The position numbers were made by a program, and so were the translations under genes. From NCBI GenBank assembly GCA_900547435.1, contig URGO01000046.1, positions 1 through 20,539 on the forward strand: a DNA stretch of 20,539 bases, written 5' to 3'. Below, in pieces: positions 7,740-14,878 of this stretch. Each line of letters starts with the position of its first letter. The stretch's first letter is position 1. Source of the stretch: an uncultured Parabacteroides sp. (lineage in GTDB: Bacteria; Bacteroidota; Bacteroidia; Bacteroidales; Tannerellaceae). The notes under the pieces were generated by a model. It saw only the letters and a program-made list of their open reading frames with translations. It had not been told where the DNA came from and did no database searches.

Positions 7740-8099
7740 CTACCCCAGCAATACCTCTTTGATGGCGCGTTCCATGTCCGATTTTCCCATTACCCCGACA
7801 CTGATTTTGGGCTTTCCTTCCTTGGGGATAAATAGCAGGGTCGGCACCGAGCGGATATTGAACAGGGCCGCCAGTTCCTCCTCCTCGTCTACATCCACTT
7901 TATAAAAATAAACCTGGTCGGCATACTTCCCGTTCGCCACCTCTTCAAAAATCGGGCCCAAAGCCTGGCAAGGACCGCACCATGTGGCAAAGAAATCGAT
8001 AATAGCCGGTTTATCGCCCAGATAATTCCAACCTCCGCCATTCAAAACATGAGAAACTTTTGCGGTAAATTCGTCTTTTGTCAAATGTATAACACCCAT
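7740..8099 (-). CDS. trxA: Thioredoxin
   Basis: A 119-residue thioredoxin fold protein that reduces protein disulfides. The redox motif WCGPC lies at about residues 40-44 after IIDFFAT, the buried Asp/Lys framework is present (YKVDVDEEEE), and the cis-proline loop is SVPTLLF. No signal peptide or membrane segment is visible, which points to a cytoplasmic thioredoxin and not a DsbA- or TlpA-type protein. An insertion (VLNGGGWNYLGDK) before the first core strand is slightly longer than in Escherichia coli Trx. The start follows an AGGAGG ribosome-binding site and a good Bacteroidota promoter, so it is expressed on its own. A generic housekeeping role is expected. Confidence 0.95.
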   Translation of the reverse strand: MGVIHLTKDEFTAKVSHVLNGGGWNYLGDKPAIIDFFATWCGPCQALGPIFEEVANGKYADQVYFYKVDVDEEEELAALFNIRSVPTLLFIPKEGKPKISVGVMGKSDMERAIKEVLLG

Positions 8100-8141
8100 T
8101 TTCTTTTCCTCCTACTGATTAAATTACTATTTCTTTTTGCA

Positions 8142-8172
8142 CAAAGTTAAATCGCTTTCGGCAAAAAGTCAA
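8142..8172 (-). promoter_or_regulatory. Bacteroidota-type promoter of trxA
   Basis: On the minus strand, TTG (8172-8170) is followed by exactly 20 bases and TAACTTTG (8149-8142), matching the -33/-7 consensus of the Bacteroidota primary sigma factor. The -7 box lies 42 bases before the trxA ATG at 8099, and the leader contains an AGGAGG. Confidence 0.75.
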
Positions 8173-8222
8173 ATATATAATCTCTATAGGCAGATAGATA
8201 AAATTGAAATAGAGAGGCATCG

Positions 8223-8254
8223 GCATCCGGTCTGTGGAGAAATAGACCGGATGC
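8223..8254. other. Perfect 11-bp inverted repeat upstream of trxA
   Basis: GCATCCGGTCT (8223-8233) and AGACCGGATGC (8244-8254) are exact complements around a 10-base spacer. It lies between the terminator at 8297-8331 and the trxA promoter. It lacks a clear U-tract on either strand, so it may be a backup transcript-end hairpin or a protein-binding site. Confidence 0.55.
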
Positions 8255-8296
8255 ATTTGTCTACATGGGAAGTAAGGAGTCGCTAAAAAGCATATA

Positions 8297-8331
8297 ATAA
8301 AAAGGCGCAGGGAAATCACTTCTCTGCGCCT
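8297..8331 (-). terminator. Rho-independent terminator of the receptor-lipoprotein operon
   Basis: On the minus strand AGGCGCAG (8331-8324) pairs with CTGCGCCT (8310-8303) and is followed directly by TTTTATTATA. This G+C-rich stem plus T-tract starts about 43 bases after the lipoprotein stop codon. Confidence 0.8.
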
Positions 8332-8373
8332 CCAACGCTTTGCCTAAAAAAACACTTAAAAGTAATATGAGAT

Positions 8374-9579
8374 TTATAATGTCCAGCCCGATGTCCAGTC
8401 ATTGTCGCTTGAAATGGCTCCTTTGTAATCAGCTGATTCAAAGAAGGAATCTGATGGAGTAGCACCGCCCTCGGTCGTACCTACGGCTGTAGTCGGCAAT
8501 TCCTGGTTGGTCAGGTTGCCTTCGCCTTCGGCAAACATATCGTTGGTATAGATACCCAATTCGGATGCAACTTCACCGCTCAACGATACATGGCTCAATA
8601 CAGAAGTACCGTCAGCCAGTGCGGTTTCAGTCAGTTCGGTTTCTACTTCAATAGCCGGAGTCTTTCCGCTAACTAAGGCATTGTAAAGCTCAACTTGCGT
8701 ACCGGCACGGAAGTGAACTCCACGGCTCTCGCTACCATTACCAATCAAAGTTACATTCGCCAGAACCGGGTGGGCAACAGGTTCTGCTGCATTGTTATCC
8801 CCGTTATTATCGCATTCCATCAAGCAATCGCAATCTGCATCTTCCTGAGTAGCTACCAGGAACTGAGCCTTTCCATTCCAGCCTTCAGTCCAGTCGAAAG
8901 AATCATCACCACAATCTGTAGCCACCAGATATTTTACATTAACAGATCCGCCGAAAAACTCGAAACCATCATCTTTCCCTTTATAAACCTGGCAATGATC
9001 AACCGTAGTTCCGTTTCCTACACCATAAAAAGAAATACCGTTTGATTCATGCTCTTCATCGAAAGCGAATCCGGTATATTCCAGACGGATGTAACGCAAC
9101 GTACCGGAATTATCAGCATCGTTGTCTCCTCCGTATGTAGCATTACCGATTTCAGAACTACCCGTACCGCCTTCGGCATTGGTGTGCGCATATCCGCAAA
9201 TATGGATGCCTCCCCATGCTCCCGGTTCTTTGCTTTCCGATGTCATGATAATCGGATTCTCAGCTGTACCTTGCGCATCAATCTTAGCCCCTTGTTCGAT
9301 CAGGAAATAATCGGCATCATCGTCATGTACTGCAGTAATCACCACACCTGGTTCGATGGTCAATGTTGCACCGGCCTTTACGTGCACTCCGCCGGACAAA
9401 GTATATTCTTTACCGGATTCCAACGTCAAATTGTCGGTGATTTCCCCTTTTAACTCCGTGCTTGTTTCTTCTCCCGGAGTTGGATCTGGAGTCGGAGTGT
9501 CAGGATCATCTTCACTACAAGCGGTAAAAGTCATACTTGCTGCCAATAACATAGCAACCCATTTCCAATTTGTTTTCAT
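8374..9579 (-). CDS. Surface lipoprotein with beta-helix fold, paired with a TonB-dependent receptor
   Basis: A 401-residue lipoprotein: signal sequence with lipobox ending FTAC and lipid cysteine at residue 21. The following SEDDPD matches the acidic export signal that sends Bacteroidota lipoproteins to the cell surface. A Pro/Thr/Asp-rich linker follows, then repeats typical of right-handed parallel beta-helices (LTLESGKEYTLSGGVHV, GATLTIEPGVVI, TTVDHCQVYKGKDDGFEFFGG, VKYLVATDCGDDSFDWTEGW). A cysteine/Asp/Asn-rich stretch (DADCDCLMECDNNGDNN) could bind metal. The start is 31 bases after the TonB-dependent receptor stop, so the two form an operon ended by the terminator at 8297-8331. The neighbour suggests a surface accessory protein capturing a ligand for the receptor, in place of a SusD, but the ligand is unknown. 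Automatic annotations may just call this a hypothetical protein. Confidence 0.85.
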   Translation of the reverse strand: MKTNWKWVAMLLAASMTFTACSEDDPDTPTPDPTPGEETSTELKGEITDNLTLESGKEYTLSGGVHVKAGATLTIEPGVVITAVHDDDADYFLIEQGAKIDAQGTAENPIIMTSESKEPGAWGGIHICGYAHTNAEGGTGSSEIGNATYGGDNDADNSGTLRYIRLEYTGFAFDEEHESNGISFYGVGNGTTVDHCQVYKGKDDGFEFFGGSVNVKYLVATDCGDDSFDWTEGWNGKAQFLVATQEDADCDCLMECDNNGDNNAAEPVAHPVLANVTLIGNGSESRGVHFRAGTQVELYNALVSGKTPAIEVETELTETALADGTSVLSHVSLSGEVASELGIYTNDMFAEGEGNLTNQELPTTAVGTTEGGATPSDSFFESADYKGAISSDNDWTSGWTL

Positions 9580-9610
9580 ACTTTTTTGTTTTTAATGATT
9601 ATATTCCTAT

Positions 9611-12295
9611 TTATAAATTGTAACTGATTCCTACCTCAAAGCTGGCACCGCTCTTAAAGCGTTCTACCTCTACATTCGTATCCAGGCTTGGAACTTCCTG
9701 TTCAAACACTACATCACGATTTAAGATGTCATCTATTTGTAATTTTACCGACAGGCGAGAATTAATCTGATAACTTGCCGCGAAGTTCAAGGTATGCACC
9801 GGAAGCTGATTTATGTCTCCTAATCCGGAAACACCGACCGAATGGATACGTGGACCTTGCAAATTATAGAGAAGCGCAAGGCTCAATTGGCGCTCTTCAT
9901 CGAAATGCGGCGCATAAGTCAGGTCTGCATTCACCAGATAAGGAGACGCTCCCTGCAATGCACGTTGGTTGTTCGTATAAGCTCCGCCTTCGGGTAGTTT
10001 CACGTCGGTATACATGAAAGAGGCATTGGCTCCCAACTTTAAGTCTTTTACCAATTCTTTGCGGAATTCCACTTCTACACCGGTTGCCAAACCATTATCC
10101 GCATTCTGAAATGAATGCACCGTCGCACCGCCGGCTAATGTCTGGATTCGTTCAATCGGGTCATTCAAAAGCTTATAATATCCTGTGACCGAGAACATAT
10201 CTCCATTGCTCCAAAACTGTTCATAACGTAAATCGAAATTGTAGTTATATCCGTTCTGCAAATCGGCATTACCGCGAATCTGGGCCGAACCATACGATTC
10301 CTGATAGAGGAACGGAGCCATCTCAATGAATGAAGGACGGGTTATCGTACGGGAAAAGGAGAAACGGAGATTGTTCTCTTTCGGCATTTCATATTTTAAG
10401 TTTAGTGCCGGGAACAAATCATTCTCATTTAATTCGCTACGCGCCTCGATACTGGCATCTGTATAATAGTCAACCCATTGTTTGCTGGATTCCATGCGCA
10501 AACCGACATTGACCAATAAAGATGAGATTGGATAATAATCCAATTGCACATACCCGGCATAGATTTCATTACCTGCCTGATAACTATCACGACGTTGTTG
10601 CACACGATTGATGGAAACCAAACCATCTTCAATAGTCTGTTGCGTCAAGAAATCAGAGGGATGATAAATATCTGTAACGGTAGGATTAATGCCTTTTAGG
10701 TTATAATAGAAGCGTGTTGCTGCATAATCACGATCTTTATCTTTATACGTAAAACCGAATCCGATTTTGTTATTCTCGGCAAATTTGTAGTTGGCAGAGA
10801 TGTCTCCTACCCATTCCGTCTCATCCAATGTACCGAAATAACGCATTGTCTCCTGCTGGTTCAATTTGAAAAGGCGTAGCGAACCGTCATCATTCTTTAG
10901 GAACATCATTTGTCGACGGTCCGGTTCCTGACTTCCGGTTTTGCTATAAGAACCGCTCCAGTTCAAATCCCAAGCATCATCTTCGCCAAAGAAATGTTTC
11001 CCGTTGATTTGATGGTTCTGTAAACTATAGATATGCGTCACATTGTTACTTCCCACCAGATTATGGTCTTCATAATCATATCCTTCGCGACGCATATAGT
11101 CATCTATTGCGTTACGGGCATAAAAGAATGTATAGCCAATCAAGTCATGGGAGCGTAGCGTATAGCTGGCGCTTCCTAATCCGGCAATCTTCAATGTTGT
11201 TGCATAGCTATCATAGGTAAATTCGTTTATGGTCGTACCGGTTGCTTCCAACGTACGGACTTCGGCATCCTGCATGGTCTGCAAATCATTGCTTACTCCT
11301 AACGATGCCAAAATGCTTAAGTTATGTCCTGCCACATCAAAGTTCTTGCCTAAGCCGATATTTCCCCCGAATTCAGGCAGAGCTGTTTTCTTATCAACAT
11401 CGAAATTCGTATCGAATAGTTTATTATGTTGTGCATATTCTTCGAAATCTTTCAAAGACATGTCACGCAGGTTATTATCCAACGAAGGAGTCTTGAACAA
11501 AGTCCCGTTTCGATCCATCTGATAGAAATCTCCTCCTAATGTATTGAATCGTCCCCCTACATTAAACGAGAGATTGAAGAAATCCTCCCCCGTCTGCTCT
11601 TTCGTGCTGATATCAATGTGAGCACCGGAATAATCAGCAAATTCACTGGCCTCATAAACCTTACTAACCGTAATATTTTTTACCGTAGAGGTAGGAAACA
11701 AATCCAAAGGAATAAGTTTGTTATCCGGATTGGGGGAAGCGATGGGCAATCCGTTTAGGGTTGTTGTGCTATAACGGTCTCCTAAGCCACGGACAATCAA
11801 CTGGCCCGCTTGTGCAATCGAAACGCCTGTAATCTTCTTTACTCCCTCTTCTACCGTTGATATACCTTTGATGCTCATCTCTTTTGCACCGATATTCTCT
11901 ACGGCAACCGTAGCCATTTGACGTTCTTGCAATAAGGCACGCTCTCCTTCGAGATTCTTGCGGGCTACGACCGTTACTTCATCTATTTGTCGGTCGTCTG
12001 CCTCCATAAATACAGTTATCTCTTGGTTTTGAGATAAATTTACTTCTATCCGTTGTGTTTGGAAAGAGATATATTTGATAATCAACACACACTTCTCACC
12101 ATTTAGATCAGGGAATTCAAAACGCCCGTCCATATCTGTAACTACGCCTTCTGAGGTTCCTTCTATTTGTACCGTTGCACCAATCAATGGCTCATTCAAT
12201 GCTTTATCCATAACCACGCCTTTTAAATGGATGGCTTGTAATCCCATCCATATACAAGACAAGCTCATTAAAAGTAAAAGTTTTCGCAATCTCAT
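9611..12295 (-). CDS. TonB-dependent outer membrane receptor with carboxypeptidase-regulatory-like domain
   Basis: An 894-residue TonB-dependent transporter. The ATG at 12295 gives a clean signal peptide (MRLRKLLLLMSLSC..LQA); an upstream in-frame Met would add 15 charged residues and begin upstream of the -7 box, so it is rejected. After the signal come a carboxypeptidase-regulatory-like domain (about 23-105, NEPLIGATVQIEGTSEGVVT), a TonB box (IDEVTVVA, about 110-117), a plug (RGLGDRYSTTTLNGLPIASPNPD) and a beta barrel to the C terminus. The family imports a bound ligand through the outer membrane using TonB energy. Its partner is the surface lipoprotein 31 bases downstream; there is no SusD gene, so this is not a standard polysaccharide-utilisation pair. 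Ligand not predictable. A TonB-domain protein lies just upstream on the same strand. Confidence 0.94.
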   Translation of the reverse strand: MRLRKLLLLMSLSCIWMGLQAIHLKGVVMDKALNEPLIGATVQIEGTSEGVVTDMDGRFEFPDLNGEKCVLIIKYISFQTQRIEVNLSQNQEITVFMEADDRQIDEVTVVARKNLEGERALLQERQMATVAVENIGAKEMSIKGISTVEEGVKKITGVSIAQAGQLIVRGLGDRYSTTTLNGLPIASPNPDNKLIPLDLFPTSTVKNITVSKVYEASEFADYSGAHIDISTKEQTGEDFFNLSFNVGGRFNTLGGDFYQMDRNGTLFKTPSLDNNLRDMSLKDFEEYAQHNKLFDTNFDVDKKTALPEFGGNIGLGKNFDVAGHNLSILASLGVSNDLQTMQDAEVRTLEATGTTINEFTYDSYATTLKIAGLGSASYTLRSHDLIGYTFFYARNAIDDYMRREGYDYEDHNLVGSNNVTHIYSLQNHQINGKHFFGEDDAWDLNWSGSYSKTGSQEPDRRQMMFLKNDDGSLRLFKLNQQETMRYFGTLDETEWVGDISANYKFAENNKIGFGFTYKDKDRDYAATRFYYNLKGINPTVTDIYHPSDFLTQQTIEDGLVSINRVQQRRDSYQAGNEIYAGYVQLDYYPISSLLVNVGLRMESSKQWVDYYTDASIEARSELNENDLFPALNLKYEMPKENNLRFSFSRTITRPSFIEMAPFLYQESYGSAQIRGNADLQNGYNYNFDLRYEQFWSNGDMFSVTGYYKLLNDPIERIQTLAGGATVHSFQNADNGLATGVEVEFRKELVKDLKLGANASFMYTDVKLPEGGAYTNNQRALQGASPYLVNADLTYAPHFDEERQLSLALLYNLQGPRIHSVGVSGLGDINQLPVHTLNFAASYQINSRLSVKLQIDDILNRDVVFEQEVPSLDTNVEVERFKSGASFEVGISYNL

Positions 12296-12326
12296 ATTAT
12301 TTATCTTTTGCTTTTTAATACGAGTG

Positions 12327-12334
12327 CAAAAGTA
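12327..12334 (-). promoter_or_regulatory. Probable -7 box for the TonB-dependent receptor operon
   Basis: The minus strand reads TACTTTTG, matching TAnnTTTG, 31 bases before the chosen ATG at 12295. No clear TTG -33 element is found at 19-21 bases upstream, which may mean weak or activator-dependent transcription. Confidence 0.5.
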
Positions 12335-12436
12335 AATCACAGATATTGCGAGAGTATGAAAGCTTTATGTGGATTTAAAGTCATTTGAATGACAATAAGG
12401 TAACAAGTGTTTCAATGCCGTTTCCTGAGAAAGAGT

Positions 12437-12464
12437 GCGGGAGTTTCCCGAAAGAAACTCCCGC
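12437..12464 (-). terminator. Hairpin ending the blaI-like/M56 operon
   Basis: GCGGGAGTTTC (12437-12447) and GAAACTCCCGC (12454-12464) form a perfect 11-bp stem with a six-base loop, 30 bases after the M56 stop codon. On the minus strand it is followed by the moderately pyrimidine-rich ACTCTTTCTC, so termination is likely but the T-tract is poor. Confidence 0.6.
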
Positions 12465-12494
12465 TTGATGTAAAGAGCCAGTATGTAAAATTTG

Positions 12495-13970
12495 TTATTG
12501 CAATTTGAATTGTATCGGAAGTATGTACCGGACAGATACCGCTTCGCCCCGTTGTTCGCCCGGCTCCCATTTGGGCATGGATTGAACGACGCGCAAAGCC
12601 TCTTTGTCCAAGATCGGGTCAATGCCACGCATTACCTTGATATCATCAATAGAACCATCTTTCCGGACGATAAATGCCGTAATCACCCGGCCTTGCAGTC
12701 CCTTCTCTTGGGCTTCTTTCGGATATTGGATGTTGTTTGCGATATACTTCATCAACACGCTCACTCCGCCGGGGAATGAAGGTTGCTTTTCTACTACGGT
12801 ATAGACCTGATCGTTCGAGAAATCTTCGCGGGCCTTTTTATCGGGAGCCAATTTTATTTTCATATTTTCCTGAATATCCTTTACCGCGATTTCCTTTGCT
12901 TCATAATTGAAGAACGAGATTTGCAAGGTTCCGTTTTGCGGAGCCTCTAAGCCAAATTTGCCATCCAGGTCGGTAATCGTACCGCTGGTCGAACCTTTGA
13001 TAATTACCGTTGCTCCGATAATCGGCTCCCCTTCCAGGTCGGTTACGAAAGCATTCAAGGTAACAGGACGATTATCTTCTGCGTTTTTATCGGCTTGTTT
13101 GCAATTGCTCAAAGTCAATAAAGAGATCAATAGCGGGAAAAACAAAAAGTGCTTTGCTATTTCGATTTTTCGGGTAGGGCGTTTATTCATCATACGTATT
13201 CTTTTCTTTAAGGATAAAACATTAAAACTGGTATAAATCGGTGCGGCATTTTGGGTATAAGAAAGTCCCAAAAGATGGTACTGGTAACTTTTACTATCGC
13301 ATCCGGAACGGAGTACGGAAGAATCAGCCAGATATTCCAGATTATCCCGCACCTCCCGTTTGAGCAGCCAGGCGAACGGATTGACCCAGCAAAGGCAGGT
13401 AAACAATTCGGCCAGGATAATATCTACGGAGTGTCCTTGCCGGGCATGAGTCTGCTCGTGGATAAGGATTTCCTCCAACTCCCGTTCGGAATGCGATTCG
13501 GGATGGACAAATATCCAACGAAAGAACGAGAAAGGCCCGGCGGGCTTCCGCAAGTATCGTACCGGCACGCCTTGGATGATTGCCGGTTTGGAGGTATAGG
13601 CCATATAAATGATTCCGCCTAATTGGATGCAGAAACGGAACAATAGTAGGATGACCACTACCCAATATCCTATCTTGCAATAAGACCAAACGGAGAAGGT
13701 CGGCGAAGAAACAGATTCAGGCTGGACCAAGACTTCCGGAAGAACGGAACTATAGACTTGTATGACATTATTTACCACCGTAGGCGTAGAGTGCTGCACC
13801 CAAGTCCAGTTCTCCGCCAACGGATAAGAAAACGCCGCGATCCAAAATAGAAGCAATAACATTCGCCGGATACTGAAGAAGGTATCTTTCGAAGCTAATA
13901 AACGATAAAACGCATAGAAGAATACCAATGCGAGGTTCGCTTTCAGGAAATAGATTAAAGTAGCATCCAT
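12495..13970 (-). CDS. BlaR1-like M56 peptidase fused to carboxypeptidase-regulatory-like and TonB C-terminal domains
   Basis: A 491-residue inner-membrane protein with three parts. Residues 1-290 are M56-like: membrane segments at about 5-24, 34-52, 100-122 and 272-289, zinc motif HEQTH at 171-175, and a likely third ligand Glu212 (NLEYLAD). Residues about 303-375 are a carboxypeptidase-regulatory-like domain (GEPIIGATVIIKGSTSGTITDLDGKF). Residues about 402-490 are a TonB C-terminal domain (YPKEAQEKGLQGRVITAFIVRKDGSID..MPKWEPG). In BlaR1/MecR1 systems the M56 protease senses an envelope signal and inactivates the BlaI repressor, and the BlaI-like gene lies directly upstream here. The penicillin-binding sensor domain of classical BlaR1 is absent, so beta-lactam sensing cannot be claimed. 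Such M56-TonB proteins are known in Bacteroidota; signal and target are unknown. Confidence 0.92.
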   Translation of the reverse strand: MDATLIYFLKANLALVFFYAFYRLLASKDTFFSIRRMLLLLFWIAAFSYPLAENWTWVQHSTPTVVNNVIQVYSSVLPEVLVQPESVSSPTFSVWSYCKIGYWVVVILLLFRFCIQLGGIIYMAYTSKPAIIQGVPVRYLRKPAGPFSFFRWIFVHPESHSERELEEILIHEQTHARQGHSVDIILAELFTCLCWVNPFAWLLKREVRDNLEYLADSSVLRSGCDSKSYQYHLLGLSYTQNAAPIYTSFNVLSLKKRIRMMNKRPTRKIEIAKHFLFFPLLISLLTLSNCKQADKNAEDNRPVTLNAFVTDLEGEPIIGATVIIKGSTSGTITDLDGKFGLEAPQNGTLQISFFNYEAKEIAVKDIQENMKIKLAPDKKAREDFSNDQVYTVVEKQPSFPGGVSVLMKYIANNIQYPKEAQEKGLQGRVITAFIVRKDGSIDDIKVMRGIDPILDKEALRVVQSMPKWEPGEQRGEAVSVRYILPIQFKLQ

Positions 13971-14009
13971 AAGTGTGTTTTTTAATTAGGTTATCCCAAC
14001 CGGTATGAT

Positions 14010-14053
14010 TCCCTCCGGAGATGGGAGGGACAAGTCGTTATTACTTGTCCTCC
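14010..14053 (-). promoter_or_regulatory. Possible alternative hairpins between the blaI-like gene and the M56 gene
   Basis: In the transcript, segment 1 (14053-14043, GGAGGACAAGT, containing the start of the blaI stop codon region) can pair with segment 2 (14035-14024, ACTTGTCCCTCC), giving 11 pairs with one bulge. Segment 2's 3' half (14030-14024, TCCCTCC) can instead pair with segment 3 (14016-14010, GGAGGGA), giving 7 pairs. The two are mutually exclusive. Ribosomes reaching the blaI stop would cover segment 1 and favour the second hairpin. Neither has a T-tract. Confidence 0.4.
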
Positions 14054-14412
14054 TTTTTCTCCGATTCAATCATGCGGATAATATCCTTCAAATCCTTTGT
14101 CGAGATTTCTTCTTCCTTGGCAAAGAATGAAACCAGTTCTTTGTAGGAATTAGAGAAATAGTTGGAAACCGCATCTTTAATGTATGCTTTCTTATAATCA
14201 TCAGGGAGAACTTCAGCAAAGTATTCGTATACATTTCCGACACGACGGCTTCTCAAATACTTCTTGCGTTCCAAATTTTTTACTATCGAAGCCAGCGTTG
14301 TATAAGGGGGCTTCGGATCGGGATACTCATTCTGAAGCATCCGAACGACAAACGGACCGATCTTCCAAATCTTCCGCATTGCCTTTTCTTCTTGTTGATT
14401 CAACTTTTCCAT
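14041..14412 (-). CDS. BlaI/MecI/CopY-family transcriptional repressor
   Basis: A 123-residue DNA-binding repressor. Residues 1-75 match the BlaI winged helix: QQEEKAMRKIWKIGPFVVRML, then YTTLASIVKNLERKKYLRSRRVGNVYEY, the recognition helix and wing. The C-terminal half is the helical dimerisation region, which in BlaI and MecI holds the site cut after M56 signalling. It starts 18 bases after a strong-looking promoter and is followed after 70 bases by the M56 gene, the usual repressor-sensor arrangement. Autorepression is expected from the family; I did not find the classical TACA/TGTA dyad in the promoter, so its operator may differ. Regulated genes could include its own operon and neighbouring envelope genes. 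Confidence 0.93.
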   Translation of the reverse strand: MEKLNQQEEKAMRKIWKIGPFVVRMLQNEYPDPKPPYTTLASIVKNLERKKYLRSRRVGNVYEYFAEVLPDDYKKAYIKDAVSNYFSNSYKELVSFFAKEEEISTKDLKDIIRMIESEKKEDK

Positions 14413-14437
14413 AGACCAATAAATTACGATTATGGGT

Positions 14438-14468
14438 CAAAGCTACGGCTATCACGTATAAAAAGCAA
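14438..14468 (-). promoter_or_regulatory. Bacteroidota-type promoter of the blaI-like gene
   Basis: On the minus strand TTG (14468-14466), 20 bases, then TAGCTTTG (14445-14438), matching TTG-N20-TAnnTTTG. The -7 box is 25 bases before the ATG at 14412, leaving a very short leader. Confidence 0.75.
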
Positions 14469-14489
14469 GTGTTTTTGTGTTAAATATAA

Positions 14490-14867
14490 TTAATCGCCGA
14501 TTATTTCTATGGAACTCAACAAAGAAAAGCCTTGAAGGATTACTTTCTTATCCTCAAAACCGCTTGCACCATGAGCTATGCGGGCATCATTCTGATAACA
14601 AGCAATGGCATTATTTTGGAAACGTATGTCCCATCCGTCAGGAACATATAGGATGATTTTTCCCACAATGCAGCGTAGGTAGATATAGGTCTCATCCGTT
14701 TCCGGACGGGTCTGTCTCAGATCCAAAATGACTTTTCCGAAACAATTGCGGATGCGTGCTCCTCGGAATAAAGGGGAATGCATGGCATATCGCATTACGC
14801 CTAAAATATTATCCAATAGGATAAAGCCATTCTTGTCCGGATTAGTTATTCGTTTTAATGTTTGCAT
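14490..14867 (-). CDS. LiaF-like cell-wall-active antibiotics response domain protein
   Basis: A 125-residue protein without signal peptide or membrane segment. Its centre resembles the C-terminal domain of LiaF/DUF2154 proteins: FRGARIRNCFGKVILDLRQT, then TYIYLRCIVGKIILYVPDGWDIRFQNNAI, a beta-strand ladder with the recurring 'G-x-I-x-L/V-x-x-P-x-x-W' pattern. In Firmicutes LiaF restrains the LiaRS envelope-stress system; in Bacteroidota the domain is of unclear function. Here the transmembrane part of LiaF is missing. The ATG lies 11 bases after the stop of the porin-like gene, so the two are very likely co-transcribed and translationally linked. The family call is by recognition of pattern only and is less certain than for its neighbours. 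Confidence 0.68.
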   Translation of the reverse strand: MQTLKRITNPDKNGFILLDNILGVMRYAMHSPLFRGARIRNCFGKVILDLRQTRPETDETYIYLRCIVGKIILYVPDGWDIRFQNNAIACYQNDARIAHGASGFEDKKVILQGFSLLSSIEIIGD

Positions 14868-14878
14868 ATTTTTTGCTT

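Noticed and set aside
7615..7905. Plus-strand open frame of 96 codons
   Set aside because: It overlaps the trxA gene in antisense and runs through repeat element A; no ribosome-binding site or recognisable product.
8119..8319. Small minus-strand open frame upstream of trxA
   Set aside because: It covers a terminator, an inverted repeat and the trxA promoter, so it is most likely chance.
12495..13970. Beta-lactam sensor BlaR1
   Set aside because: The M56 part is present, but the penicillin-binding sensor domain of BlaR1 is missing and is replaced by carboxypeptidase-regulatory-like and TonB domains.
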